Assembly (NCBI GenBank): GCA_033764875.1
Contig: JANRIO010000011.1
Coordinates: 8,671 to 72,670 of the forward strand
Length of the DNA: 64,000 nucleotides
Direction of reading: 5' to 3'
From: AWTP1-13 sp033764875
Lineage (GTDB): Bacteria; Pseudomonadota; Alphaproteobacteria; Rhizobiales; Hyphomicrobiaceae
Under the pieces are notes generated by a model. It did not search any database. It was not told the DNA's origin and saw only the letters and a list, made by a program, of their open reading frames with translations. Shown here one piece after another: positions 42,500 through 52,690 of this stretch (position 1 is the first letter of the stretch; every line of letters begins with the position of its first letter). The position numbers and the translations under genes are program-made.

Positions 42500-44242
42500 A
42501 TGCGCAGGCCCACTGTCCTTGTCGTTGACGACGATGCGTTCTCGCGGACCATCGTCAGCAAGAAGCTCAAGGCGCTGGCGGCCGTCATCGAGGCCGAGGA
42601 CGGCCACGATGCTCTCTCCAAGGTGCAGGGCGTTCGCATCGACCTTGCGATCGTCGACCTCGAGATGCCGCGCTTCAATGGCCTCGACCTGATCAAGTGC
42701 ATGCGCGGCATGCCGTCGCTGAAGCACATTCCCATCATCGTCCTCACGGCCAACGAGACCCGCGGCTGCCTCGAGGAGGCGCTGATGGGCGGCGCCACGT
42801 CGTTTCTCCTGAAGCCGCTCAACTGGAGCGCGTTCGGCGAGCACATCTGCCACGTGATGGAGCTTGCCTATCGCGCCGGCCATCTCGCCTTGCACGATCA
42901 TCTCACGGGCCTGCCCAACCGCATCCAGCTCAACGAGCGGCTCGAGGGTGCGCTGGTCACGGCGCGGCCGGGCGCCTTCGTGGCGACCCACATGCTGGAT
43001 CTCGACCAGTTCAAGATGATCAACGACACCATGGGCCACTCCGCCGGCGACGAGCTCCTGAAGCTCGTGGCCGATCGCCTGTGCGAGCTCGTCCGCGGCG
43101 TCGACACCGTCGCGCGCATGGGCGGTGACGAGTTCTCCATCGTGCAGCCCGGGATTGCGAGGCCGGCCGACGCGGCAGCGCTTGCCCAGCGCGTGATCGC
43201 CCGCGTCAGCGAGCCCTACGAGATCGCCGGTGTCCAGGTCGTCATCGGGACCACTGTCGGCATCTCCATCGCCGCGACCGGCGACTGCGAGCCCGAGCAG
43301 GAGCTGCGCAACGCCGACGTGGCCCTCTATCGCGCCAAGAAGGCGGGCCGCGGCACCTTCTGCTTCTTCGATATCGGCATGAACCTGGCGCTGCACGAGC
43401 GCCAGGAGCTCTCGGCCGATCTCGCCGTGGCCGTGGAGAAGAAGCAGTTCGAGCTGTTCTACCAGCCCGTGATCGGGCTCGAGACGCAGCGCATCAAGGC
43501 CTTCGAGGCGCTGATCCGCTGGCGCCATCCCGTGAAGGGCCTGATCCAGCCCGGTGCGTTCCTGGTGCTTGCCGAGCAGATGGGCCTCATCCTTCCGATC
43601 GGCGAATGGGTCCTGCAGGAGGCCTGCATGGCCGCCCAGCAGTGGCCGAAGGACCTGCGCGTCGCCGTCAACCTGTCGCCGGCGCATTTCAGAAGCCCGG
43701 GCCTGGTCGGCGCCGTCCGGCGGGCCCTGGAGATGTCGGGCTTGGCGCCCGGTCGGCTCGAGATCGAGGTGACAGAGGCCATCCTCCTGCACAACGCCGC
43801 CGCCGCCCTGAAGGCGCTGCACGAGTTGCGCGCCATGGGTGTGCGCATTGCCATGGACGACTTCGGCACCGGCTATTCCTCCATCAATCACCTGCAGAGC
43901 TTCCCCTTCGACAAGGTCAAGATCGACCAGTCCTTCGTCGAGGACGTGACCGACAATTCCAACTCGCTCAAGATCGTGCGCGCGGTGGCGGCGCTCGCCA
44001 ACGGCCTCGGCATGGAGGCGACCGCGGAAGGCGTCGAGACCGAGGAGCAGCTGGCCGCGATCCGCGCCGAGGGCTGCACCGAGATGCAGGGCTTCCTCTC
44101 GAGCGAGCCCGTGCCCGTCGGCGAGATCCCCCTGCTGCTCCTGACCGAGCAGCTGCGCAATCCCGATTGCATCGCGCCGCCTGCCAGGCGTCACGGCGCG
44201 CTCCCGTCCTCGGACGCCCTTGCGAAGAGGGCGGCGCCGTGA
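42500..44242 (+). CDS. Response regulator with GGDEF and EAL domains (c-di-GMP), 1
   Basis: A 580-residue three-domain protein. Receiver (about 1-125): VLVVDDDAF, LAIVDLEMP with phospho-Asp and LLKPLNW. GGDEF (about 140-300): LDLDQFKMINDTMGH, RMGGDEFS intact, with the inhibitory RxxD site (RGVD) in place. EAL (about 315-560): FEALIRW, NLSP, EVTE, MDDFGTGYSS, KIDQSFV, TAEGVE and QGF, so all metal and catalytic residues are present. Both synthesis and breakdown of c-di-GMP are possible, chosen by phosphorylation. Confidence 0.92.
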   Translation: MRRPTVLVVDDDAFSRTIVSKKLKALAAVIEAEDGHDALSKVQGVRIDLAIVDLEMPRFNGLDLIKCMRGMPSLKHIPIIVLTANETRGCLEEALMGGATSFLLKPLNWSAFGEHICHVMELAYRAGHLALHDHLTGLPNRIQLNERLEGALVTARPGAFVATHMLDLDQFKMINDTMGHSAGDELLKLVADRLCELVRGVDTVARMGGDEFSIVQPGIARPADAAALAQRVIARVSEPYEIAGVQVVIGTTVGISIAATGDCEPEQELRNADVALYRAKKAGRGTFCFFDIGMNLALHERQELSADLAVAVEKKQFELFYQPVIGLETQRIKAFEALIRWRHPVKGLIQPGAFLVLAEQMGLILPIGEWVLQEACMAAQQWPKDLRVAVNLSPAHFRSPGLVGAVRRALEMSGLAPGRLEIEVTEAILLHNAAAALKALHELRAMGVRIAMDDFGTGYSSINHLQSFPFDKVKIDQSFVEDVTDNSNSLKIVRAVAALANGLGMEATAEGVETEEQLAAIRAEGCTEMQGFLSSEPVPVGEIPLLLLTEQLRNPDCIAPPARRHGALPSSDALAKRAAP

Positions 44243-44307
44243 GGCACGCGGCGCGGTCGGTCGACAACGCCTGGCTGCAGGTTATGTTTGCTTTGTCTTG
44301 AGATCCT

Positions 44308-46023
44308 ATGCGAAAGCCAGCCGTCCTTATCGTCGACGACGATCCGATATGCCGCTCGATCGCGGCCAGGAAGCTCGAGGCGGTCGCCGACGTGGAGGAG
44401 GCGGCCGACGGCTTCGACGCCCTGGCGCATCTGCAGACCCGCACCTACGATCTCGCCATCATCGACCTCGAGATGCCGCTGTTCGACGGCTTCGCGCTGA
44501 TGAAGGCTGTCCGCTCGCACCCGACCCTCAAGCATATGCCGATGGTGGTCCTGACGGCGGACGAGACGCCGAACGCGCTCGAGCTCTCCCTCGTCGCGGG
44601 CGCCACGTCGTTCCTGGTGAAGCCGCTCAACTGGAAGATATTCGGTCCCCACATCCAGCACGTTCTCGACCTTGCCTTTCAGGCCGGTCACATCGCCCAT
44701 CACGACATGCTGACGGAGCTGCCGAACCGCCGCTATTTCAACCGGCGTGCGCAGGAGGCGCTTGCGGCTCTCCAGGGTGGCAAGGCGCTGGCCATCCACG
44801 CCATCGATCTCGACGGCTTCAAGTCGGTCAACGACAGTCTCGGCCACGCCGCCGGCGATCGCCTGCTGCGCATGGTTGCGGACCGCATCCGGCCGCAATT
44901 GCGCGCCGAGGACGTGATTGCCCGCATGGGCGGCGACGAGTTCGCGATCCTGCAACCCAATGTCGCCTCCGAGAAGGACGCCAGGGGCCTGGCGGCGCGT
45001 CTTCTCGAGCAGTTCAAGGAGCCGTTCGCCGTCGACCATCACTCTGTCTTTGTCGGCGCCAGCGTTGGCATTGCGCTCGCCCCTGAGCATTCCTCCGAGG
45101 CCGAGGCGCTCCTGCGTTGCGCCGACCAGGCCCTGTATCTGGCCAAGGCCTCCGGCCGCAGCGGCGTGCGCGTGTTCGATCCGGGCGTCGACGCCGAGCA
45201 CCGGGCGCGCAAGGTCCTGCAGGCCGGCGTCGCCACGGCCGTCGCCTCGCACGCCTTCCAGGTTCACTATCAGCCCGTGTTCCGCGTCGCCGATTCCGCC
45301 CTCACGGGCTTCGAGGCGCTGCTGCGCTGGAACGACCCCGTCCACGGCTGCGTCAGCCCGGCCAAGTTCATTCCCATCGCGGAGGAATCTGGCGTCATCG
45401 CCGCCCTCTCCACCTGGGTGCTGCGCGAGGCGTGCCGGCAGGCGGAAAGATGGCCCAAGCCGCTGCGCGTCGCCGTCAACATCTCTCCGACCTTCCTGAA
45501 AGGGGTCGGCCTCGTCGAGGCCATTGAGATCGCGCTTGGCGCCTCCGGCATCGACCCGCAGCGCCTCGAGATCGAGATCACCGAGACCGGCCGCATCTGC
45601 GACAGCAAGGCCGCGGTCGAGACGCTCCACCGCATCCGCCGGCTCGGCGTGCGCATCGTCAGCGACGACTTCGGCACCGGGCAATCGACCCTGCTCGAGC
45701 TGCAGGCGTTCCCCTTCGACAAGATCAAGATCGACAAGTCGTTCGTGCAGAGGTCCGTGCACGATCGCAACTCCATGAGCATCATTCGCGCCGTCGCCTC
45801 CCTGGCCACCTCCATGGGCATCACCTCCACCGCCGAGGGCGTCGAGACCGACGAGCAGTTCCAGCTCGTGAACTCCTGCGGCTGCGACGAGGTGCAGGGC
45901 TTCCTCTTTGCGGGCGCCATGTCGGCACGCCAGCTGCCGCGCTTCATCGCCCGGCACACCGGATCGGGCTCCCAGCAGGCCGCCTCCAAGCCGCGCCGCA
46001 GGAAGGCCCTCGCGCCGACCTGA
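44308..46023 (+). CDS. Response regulator with GGDEF and EAL domains (c-di-GMP), 2
   Basis: A 571-residue paralogue of the preceding gene with the same domain order. Receiver: VLIVDDDPICRSI, LAIIDLEMP, FLVKPLNW. GGDEF: IDLDGFKSVNDSLGHAAGDRLL, RMGGDEFAI, RxxD site RAED. EAL: FEALLRW, NISP, EITE, SDDFGTGQS, KIDKSFV, TAEGVE and QGF. All catalytic motifs are intact. The two genes are 65 bases apart and arose by tandem duplication; the receivers share LKHMP/LKHIP, VLTA and KPLNW in the same places. Confidence 0.92.
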   Translation: MRKPAVLIVDDDPICRSIAARKLEAVADVEEAADGFDALAHLQTRTYDLAIIDLEMPLFDGFALMKAVRSHPTLKHMPMVVLTADETPNALELSLVAGATSFLVKPLNWKIFGPHIQHVLDLAFQAGHIAHHDMLTELPNRRYFNRRAQEALAALQGGKALAIHAIDLDGFKSVNDSLGHAAGDRLLRMVADRIRPQLRAEDVIARMGGDEFAILQPNVASEKDARGLAARLLEQFKEPFAVDHHSVFVGASVGIALAPEHSSEAEALLRCADQALYLAKASGRSGVRVFDPGVDAEHRARKVLQAGVATAVASHAFQVHYQPVFRVADSALTGFEALLRWNDPVHGCVSPAKFIPIAEESGVIAALSTWVLREACRQAERWPKPLRVAVNISPTFLKGVGLVEAIEIALGASGIDPQRLEIEITETGRICDSKAAVETLHRIRRLGVRIVSDDFGTGQSTLLELQAFPFDKIKIDKSFVQRSVHDRNSMSIIRAVASLATSMGITSTAEGVETDEQFQLVNSCGCDEVQGFLFAGAMSARQLPRFIARHTGSGSQQAASKPRRRKALAPT

Positions 46024-46041
46024 CGGGGAGCGCCGTCGGGG

Positions 46042-46980
46042 TCACCCGGCCGAGCCCGACGCGAAATGCGCACGCCAGTGCCGCGCCACGTCGATGCCGC
46101 GGCAGAACCAGACGCGCTCGTGTGCCCGCATGTGCGCGATCAGCCGCGCCAGGCCCGGCGCCCGCCCCGGCCGGCCGATCAGGCGGTCGTGCAGCCCGAT
46201 GGAGAGCAGCTTCGGCGCCCCGGCCTTGCCCTCGGCATAGAGCGTGTCGAAGGCGTCCCGCATGTAGGTGAAGAAGTGGTCGGCGGTCGAGAACCCGGCG
46301 TTCTCGTTGAAGCGGTTGTCGTTGGTCTCGTACGAGTACGGGATCACGAGGTGCGGCCCCTGCGGCATCGCCACCCAGTACGGCAGCTCGTCGGCGAGCG
46401 AGTCCCGGTCGTAGAGGAAGCCGCCCTCCTCGCAGACGAGCCGCCGCGTGTTGGGCCCCGGCCGTCCCGTCATCCAGCCCAGCGGGCGTGCGCCGGTGAG
46501 CGCCTGGATCGTGGCGACGGCTTTCGCCATGTGCGCCCGCTCGACGTCCTCGCCGACCTCCCCGTAGTCGATCCAGCGCCAGCCGTGGCTCACGATCTCG
46601 TGCCCGTCCGCGACAAAGGCGCGCGCGAGCTCCGGGTTGAGCTCGAGCGCCCGCGCCACGCCGAGCACGCTCACCGGGATGCGGGCATTCCGGAACATCT
46701 CGAGCAGCCGCCAGCAGCCGCGCCGGCTGCCGTACTCGAACACCGATTCCACCAGCGGCACGCGCTTGCCCCGCTTCTCGGGCACGCCGATGTCGTTGAG
46801 CATGCCTTCGGAGACCGCATCGCCGTTGGCAAGCGTCGCCTCGCCGCCGCCCTCCACGTTCAGGTTGAAGTTGACGGCGATGTAGGCGTCCTCCGGCCAT
46901 TGCGGGTCCGGCGGCGAGGCGCCGTATCCCACGAGGTCGCGCGCGACCATGCCGTCAGGCTTCGGCGTCAGGGCTGCCAT
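46042..46980 (-). CDS. Polysaccharide deacetylase family protein, PuuE-like
   Basis: A 312-residue carbohydrate-esterase-4-fold hydrolase. It matches the PuuE (allantoinase-type) layout: YIAVNFNLNVEGGGE, VFEYGSRRGCWRLLEMF, GHEIVSHGWRWIDY with the metal His residues, GARPLGWMTGRPGPNTRRLV and ETNDNRFNEN. PuuE proteins act on allantoin or related ureides rather than on polysaccharide. GGAGAG lies before the ATG. It may form a pair with the monooxygenase gene just upstream on the same strand (39-base gap). Exact substrate unproven. Confidence 0.82.
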   Translation of the reverse strand: MAALTPKPDGMVARDLVGYGASPPDPQWPEDAYIAVNFNLNVEGGGEATLANGDAVSEGMLNDIGVPEKRGKRVPLVESVFEYGSRRGCWRLLEMFRNARIPVSVLGVARALELNPELARAFVADGHEIVSHGWRWIDYGEVGEDVERAHMAKAVATIQALTGARPLGWMTGRPGPNTRRLVCEEGGFLYDRDSLADELPYWVAMPQGPHLVIPYSYETNDNRFNENAGFSTADHFFTYMRDAFDTLYAEGKAGAPKLLSIGLHDRLIGRPGRAPGLARLIAHMRAHERVWFCRGIDVARHWRAHFASGSAG

Positions 46981-47019
46981 GGCACTCTCCGGGTGTTGCG
47001 GACATTGCTCGGCGGCGCG

Positions 47020-48153
47020 TCAGGCGTGCCCCGCCAGGGGCGCCGTCATGGCGTCGTAGCCGAAGAACCAGTCGGTGTCGGCGGCGTGGTGCATCCAGCT
47101 GTTCTCCATCGAGATCCGCTGCACCTCGGCGACGCGCGGGATCCTGGTCGCCGCATAGACGCCGAAGGCCTCGCCTGCGGCGTCGAAGCGCGCGATGCAT
47201 CGGCTGAGCACCGCTGCATCCTCGATCGCGGAGGCCCCGCCCGCGGCCATGTAGGGCCGCACGGGATGGCACGCATCCCCCATCAGCACCACGTGGCCGC
47301 GGCTCCAGGTGTCGTTGCGCGGCCGGTCGCAGATCGGCCAGATGCTCACCTCTCGGGCCGCCTCGACGATGCGCGTGAGGTCGGGGTGGAAGTCCGCGAA
47401 GGCCGCGATCATGTCCTCGCGCGCACCCGCAATCGAGGTCTCGCCGTGCTCCCACGCCGCCTGCGGCACGGCGCCCATCAGATACACCTCGTCGCGGCGT
47501 GCGGTCATGAAGTAGGAGAGCATGTGGCGGTCGCGGCCCCACCATTTGGTGCAGTCGTCGATCGTCCCGCCGGCGATGCGGTCGGCGGCGAAGATGGCGC
47601 GCTGCGCGATGCGGCCCGCATAGCGCGGCGCCTCCGCCCCGAGCAGGCAGTCGCGCACGCGCGAGCGCAGCCCGTCGGCGCCGATCACGATATCGGCCGT
47701 TGTGCGGCTGCCGTTGGCGAAGGCCAGCGCGATGCCGCCGGCCGTCTCCTCGAGGCCCGCGAGCTGGTGGTCGAAGCGGATCGTGCCGGGTGCCAGCGCC
47801 GTCTCGAGCACCTTGTGCAGGTCCGCCCGGTGGATGTTGAGGAACGGCGCACCGAAGCGGCGCTCGGATGCATCATCGAGCTCCAGCCGGTAGGTTGTCT
47901 CGCCGGTGTCGCCGGCACGGCTGATGAAGGCCCGGGGCGCGATGGCGGTGCGCCTGAGCAGTTCCTCGAGCCCGAGCCTGCGCAGCACCTTCACGGCGTT
48001 GGCGCTGAGGATGATGCCGGCCCCGATGCGCGCGAAATGCGGCGCCTGCTCGTAGATCCGCACGGCGAACCCCGCCCGCTGCAGCAGCCCGGCCACCGTC
48101 ATTCCGGCCAGTCCCGCGCCGACGATGGCGATGCGGACCGCAGTGGGCGTCAT
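47020..48153 (-). CDS. FAD-dependent aromatic-ring monooxygenase, 6-hydroxynicotinate 3-monooxygenase (NicC)-like
   Basis: A 377-residue class A flavin hydroxylase: IVGAGLAGMTVAGLLQRAGF (FAD GxGxxG), YEQAPHFARIGAGIILSANAVK, ADIVIGADGLRSRVRD (DG motif) and GDACHPVRPYMAAGGASAIEDAAVL (GD motif). Features such as KWWGRDRHMLSYF and the C-terminal WFFGYD recall NicC more than urate or salicylate hydroxylases, as judged from memory, not by search. Such enzymes hydroxylate aromatic or N-heteroaromatic rings with NADH and O2. GGGGAGA precedes the ATG. Confidence 0.78.
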   Translation of the reverse strand: MTPTAVRIAIVGAGLAGMTVAGLLQRAGFAVRIYEQAPHFARIGAGIILSANAVKVLRRLGLEELLRRTAIAPRAFISRAGDTGETTYRLELDDASERRFGAPFLNIHRADLHKVLETALAPGTIRFDHQLAGLEETAGGIALAFANGSRTTADIVIGADGLRSRVRDCLLGAEAPRYAGRIAQRAIFAADRIAGGTIDDCTKWWGRDRHMLSYFMTARRDEVYLMGAVPQAAWEHGETSIAGAREDMIAAFADFHPDLTRIVEAAREVSIWPICDRPRNDTWSRGHVVLMGDACHPVRPYMAAGGASAIEDAAVLSRCIARFDAAGEAFGVYAATRIPRVAEVQRISMENSWMHHAADTDWFFGYDAMTAPLAGHA

Positions 48154-48367
48154 TCAGGTCTCCCCGCCCGGCCGGGCGCGATGTGCGAACGCCCGCGATA
48201 TTGCCAAGGCGGCGCAGCTCGCGCCAGACCGATCCCGCCTGCGAAGGGCGCGGTCGAGGCGGCCGGCGAGGCGCCGGGAGCAGCCGACCGCCAAAACCGT
48301 AGGCCCGCTGCACAACGCCTGGGCGGTCGACGTCGGCTTCGGGGGCCTTGCACCGGCCCGGCAGTGC

Positions 48368-48631
48368 CTACGCCGCCTCTGCGGTCGCCTGCATCTCGTT
48401 GGCCATCTCGATGAGCTCGCACCGCAGCGCCTCCTCGAAGTCCCGCGCGATGAACCGCAGGAAGGTCGCAAGGCTCAGCAGGCTGGCGCGCCGCGCCCTC
48501 GGTTCCAGCGCGTGGATGGCGGTCGGCAGGCTCGGGAGCTGATCCGTCGCCAGATCGGCCGTGCGCCGCCAGTGCCGAAGATAGCCCTCGGGAACCTCAA
48601 TCAACTGGAACAGCCAAGCACTGTCGGACAC
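48368..48631 (-). CDS. Small hypothetical protein
   Basis: An 87-residue protein, mostly helical by composition (ALEPRARRASLLSLATFLRFIARDFEEALRCELIEMANEMQAT). The start is a GTG with only a weak ribosome binding site, so it may be a true small gene or chance. Codon usage resembles the neighbours. No family recognised. Confidence 0.45.
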   Translation of the reverse strand: MSDSAWLFQLIEVPEGYLRHWRRTADLATDQLPSLPTAIHALEPRARRASLLSLATFLRFIARDFEEALRCELIEMANEMQATAEAA

Positions 48632-48789
48632 GCGACGCTCGCAAGACGAGGAGGCGCCCCGATCATAGGGCGCCGCCGGCGTCTTGTATGGGCCCGCGAC
48701 GGTGGCCGCCTCAACAGGCGGCCGCGATGGTTAACCGCAGGGTCAAGGCCGCCGCGCGTGGGATGGCCTGCTCCGCGCGCGTTGCCGGC

Positions 48790-49245
48790 CTAGTTGCCCG
48801 CGGCGTTGGTGAACGCCTCGAGCGCCCCGGCCATCGTCTTCAGGGCCTCGTCGCGGCCGTCGAGCTTGTAGCGCGCCTTCAACGTGGAAGGCGGCGTGTA
48901 GCCGATCCAGACCTTGCCGGCATCGTCCTCCCAGACCAGAACCCGCATCGGCAGGTCGATGGCGACCTGACGGTTGGCCTGCATCAGCGGCGTGCCGAGC
49001 TTCGGGTTGCCGAACAGCAGCACCTCGGTCGGCTTCAGGTCCAGTCCGGCGGCCTTCGCCGCGGCGGCATGGTCGATGCGTGCCGCCGGTGTGATACCCT
49101 TGTCCTTCAGGGCCGCGGCGAGCCGGTCGACCGTCTCCTTCACGGCGAACTTGCTGGGCTTGGTGGTCAGCTCGTCCGCGAGCGCCGCTGAGAGCGGCAG
49201 AGCGAGAGCAACCAGCACCATCGTCAATCTTGTCAGGACGCGCAT
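48790..49245 (-). CDS. Exported DUF302 family protein
   Basis: A 151-residue protein with a signal peptide (MRVLTRLTMVLVALALPLSAALAD) and a DUF302 domain: VKETVDRLAAALKDKGITPAARIDHAAAAKAAG, PTEVLLFGNPKLGTPLMQANRQVAIDLPMRVLVWED and VWIGYTPP are the family pattern. Function of DUF302 is unknown; members are often periplasmic. AAGGAAGG precedes the ATG. It follows the DUF3179 gene on the same strand with a 68-base gap. Confidence 0.85.
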   Translation of the reverse strand: MRVLTRLTMVLVALALPLSAALADELTTKPSKFAVKETVDRLAAALKDKGITPAARIDHAAAAKAAGLDLKPTEVLLFGNPKLGTPLMQANRQVAIDLPMRVLVWEDDAGKVWIGYTPPSTLKARYKLDGRDEALKTMAGALEAFTNAAGN

Positions 49246-49313
49246 GCGACACCTTCCTTCCGTGAGCGTGCAGTGAGCACGTGTAATCTCGCCCCGGCGG
49301 GGCGAGGCAGAGC

Positions 49314-50354
<1,041 letters not shown>

Positions 50355-50550
50355 GCGGCCTCCCGGGAAGCGCCTCGGATGCCCTACGCAGCAGCCCCCG
50401 CCCGGGGTAACAGCGCAGTCGGTCACGTTTAGTTTATCGCGCGGAGGCGGACCGCATTGCGCGCAAGCCGACCACGCCGGGAATTCGCGCGACCCGCGCG
50501 TCGATCCCGGCTACGCTGTCCGACCGAAACGACAGGCGCAGGCGTGCCCA

Positions 50551-51354
50551 ATGACCGACTTCCCCTCCGACATCGAGTATGCCGAGCGCGGCGAGGGTAC
50601 GCCCGTGCTGTTCCTGCCCGGCAGCTTCGGCACGGGTGCGGGATGGAAGCCGGTCATCGACCGGATCGGCGGCAGCCATCGCGTCATCACCACGAGCCTG
50701 CTCGGCTACGGCGCCACGGCGGAGCGTCGGCCGCTTGGCAACCAGACCATGCGGCAGCAGACCGAGGTGATCGACGCCATTCTGGCCCGCGCCGGCGCGC
50801 CCGTCCATGTCGTGGCTCATTCCTATGGCGGCCTTGCTGCTCTTGCCCATGCCGTCGAAGGCGCAGTGAAGCCGGCGTCCTTGACCCTGATCGAGGCGAA
50901 CCCGCTCGGCCTGCTGCGCACGTGCGGTGAAGCCGGCCACTATGCTGCGTTCGGCGCCATGACGAGCGTCTATTTTGCGGAGTTCGAGGCCGGGAGGCCC
51001 CATGCCGCACGCCACGTCATCGACTTCTACGGCGGCGCCGGCACCTTCGACGCCTTCCCCGAGCGCGTTCGCGACTACATCGTCAAGACCACGCCGAGCA
51101 ACATCCGCGACTGGTCCTCGGGCACCGCGTTCGAGCCGCCGCTCTCCGTCTATGCCGCGATTGCCGCCCCCACGCTCGTCGTCCGTGGCGGCAACGGCCA
51201 TCCGGCCATGCTGCGCCTGGCCGAGCTTCTGGCCGCCACCATCCCCGGTGCGCGGCTCGCCACCGTGGCGGGCGGCAGCCACTTCCTGCCGACCACGCAT
51301 GCGGCCGAGCTCGCAGGCCTCGTGGCATCCCACGTCGACGGTCGAGCGACGTAG
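50551..51354 (+). CDS. Alpha/beta hydrolase fold protein
   Basis: A 267-residue hydrolase: GTPVLFLPGSFGTGAGWKPVI (oxyanion region), VVAHSYGGLAALAH with the nucleophilic Ser, and GGSHFLPTTHAAEL with the C-terminal His. The family includes esterases, C-C hydrolases and haloperoxidases; no closer assignment. The ribosome binding site is weak (GCAGGCG). Convergent with the amidohydrolase gene (5-base gap). Confidence 0.8.
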   Translation: MTDFPSDIEYAERGEGTPVLFLPGSFGTGAGWKPVIDRIGGSHRVITTSLLGYGATAERRPLGNQTMRQQTEVIDAILARAGAPVHVVAHSYGGLAALAHAVEGAVKPASLTLIEANPLGLLRTCGEAGHYAAFGAMTSVYFAEFEAGRPHAARHVIDFYGGAGTFDAFPERVRDYIVKTTPSNIRDWSSGTAFEPPLSVYAAIAAPTLVVRGGNGHPAMLRLAELLAATIPGARLATVAGGSHFLPTTHAAELAGLVASHVDGRAT

Positions 51355-51359
51355 CCCGC

Positions 51360-52238
51360 TCACGCCGCCCGGTCGAGCCCGAGCGCCTTCACCGCGTTCT
51401 GCTTCAGGATCAGGTCGTGCACCTCCGGCTTGAAGCCGGTGGCGGGGTCCTTGAAGTCGGCGATCCAGCGGTCGGGCGCGATCAGCGGGAAATCGGACCC
51501 GAACAGCATCTTGTGCTTGAGCTGCCCGTTGGCCCTGCTGACCAGCTCTTTCGGGAAGTACTTCGGGCTCCAGCCCGACAGGTCGATGTAGACGTTGGGC
51601 TTGTGCAGGCACACCGACAGCGCCTCGTCCTGCCACGGCCAGGACGGATGCGCGATGATCACCGTCATGTCGGGGAAGTCGGCGGCGACGTCGTCGACGT
51701 GCATCGGGTTCGAGTACTTGAGCTTCAGCCCGCCGCCGCCCGGCATGCCGGTGCCGATCCCCGAGTGCCCGGAGTGGAAGATGGCAGGCAGCTTGTGCTC
51801 CGCGATCACCTCGTAGAGCTGGTAGGCCATCGGGTCGTTGGGGAAGAAGCCCTGCACCGTCGGGTGGAACTTGAAGCCCTTGATGACGCCGGCCTTGATC
51901 AGGTCGCGCGCCTCCCGCACGCCCATGCGGCCCTTGTGGGGGTCGATGGAGGCGAACGCCATCATCATGTCGGCGTTGGCGGCGGCGGCCTCCGCCACCT
52001 CCTCGTTGGGGATGCGCTTGTTGCCGATCTGGAACTCGCTGTCGACCGTGAACATCACCAGCCCGATCTTGCGCTCGCGGTAGTAGGCGACCGTCTCGGC
52101 GATGGTCGGCCGCTTGCCGGCCTTGAAGTACTTGTTCGCCGCCTCCTCGTAGGGCAGCCAGTGGGCATCGGCCGGCTGCCGGCACGACACCTCCGCATGG
52201 GTGTGCACGTCGATGGCGATCAGCTCGTCGATCTTCAT
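51360..52238 (-). CDS. Amidohydrolase family protein (ACMSD / gamma-resorcylate decarboxylase branch)
   Basis: A 292-residue TIM-barrel metal enzyme of the amidohydrolase-2 family. IAIDVHTHAE supplies the first metal His pair, FKFHPTVQGF, IFHSGHSG and IIAHPSWPW further His residues, and MLFGSDFPLIAPDRW the closing Asp. This branch decarboxylates or hydrolyses aromatic and dicarboxylic acids (ACMSD, 4-oxalomesaconate hydratase, resorcylate decarboxylase). GGAGGAG lies upstream. Substrate not assigned. Confidence 0.83.
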   Translation of the reverse strand: MKIDELIAIDVHTHAEVSCRQPADAHWLPYEEAANKYFKAGKRPTIAETVAYYRERKIGLVMFTVDSEFQIGNKRIPNEEVAEAAAANADMMMAFASIDPHKGRMGVREARDLIKAGVIKGFKFHPTVQGFFPNDPMAYQLYEVIAEHKLPAIFHSGHSGIGTGMPGGGGLKLKYSNPMHVDDVAADFPDMTVIIAHPSWPWQDEALSVCLHKPNVYIDLSGWSPKYFPKELVSRANGQLKHKMLFGSDFPLIAPDRWIADFKDPATGFKPEVHDLILKQNAVKALGLDRAA

Positions 52239-52378
52239 GGGGCCACTTCTCCTCCCGGCGGACGGTGGTCTTGCTGCGGGCTGAAGGGAGACGATCGCGA
52301 GATCGTTGTCAATGGCAACGAGCGCGCGGGCGGCGCAGCTCCGCCTGTCGCCCGGCGCCGGCCGGTGCTCACAGTGTC

Positions 52379-52401
52379 ATGGTCGGGCTTGTCCCGACCA
52401 T
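52379..52401. repeat. Intergenic palindrome ATGGTCGGG-CTTGT-CCCGACCAT
   Basis: A perfect 9-bp stem with a 5-base loop. It is preceded by GTC and followed by CCACCCATCC. This unit is a widely scattered intergenic element in Rhizobiales. The stretch 52480-52560 (GAGGATGATGACTG, GCCCGAGGATGACAC) also has the look of scattered repeat sequence. Confidence 0.7.
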
Positions 52402-52577
52402 CCACCCATCCGCACGTCCAGCGCCCGCGGACGGGTGGCTCCCCGGGTCCCTCGAAACAAGCTCGAGGGCAGCCAAGCTCCGAGGATGATGACTGCCGTG
52501 GAGCGCGACGGAAGGGTCCAACCGGACATGTGTGGGACCCGCCCGAGGATGACACTGGCTGCGCCCCGAAGCCGATC

Positions 52578-52591
52578 TTGATCAGGATCAA
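52578..52591. promoter_or_regulatory. Perfect FixK/FNR box upstream of a hypothetical gene
   Basis: TTGATCAGGATCAA fits the FixK/FNR consensus TTGAT-N4-ATCAA exactly and extends to CTTGATCAGGATCAAG. Its centre is about 106 bases before the start at 52691 and about 346 bases before the amidohydrolase start on the other strand, so the hypothetical gene is the likely target. Confidence 0.65.
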
Positions 52592-52690
52592 GTCGTCCCG
52601 GCCGCCGTGGCACTACTCAGCTCAGGACGTGCGCTTGGCGGGGCGCCAGCCCCCCATCGCACGAAGCACGTCAGCCCGAGGAAACGCCCG

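Noticed and set aside
46042..48153. A urate-degradation pair (HpxO plus PuuE)
   Set aside because: The monooxygenase looks closer to NicC-type hydroxylases than to HpxO, and no other purine genes are nearby.
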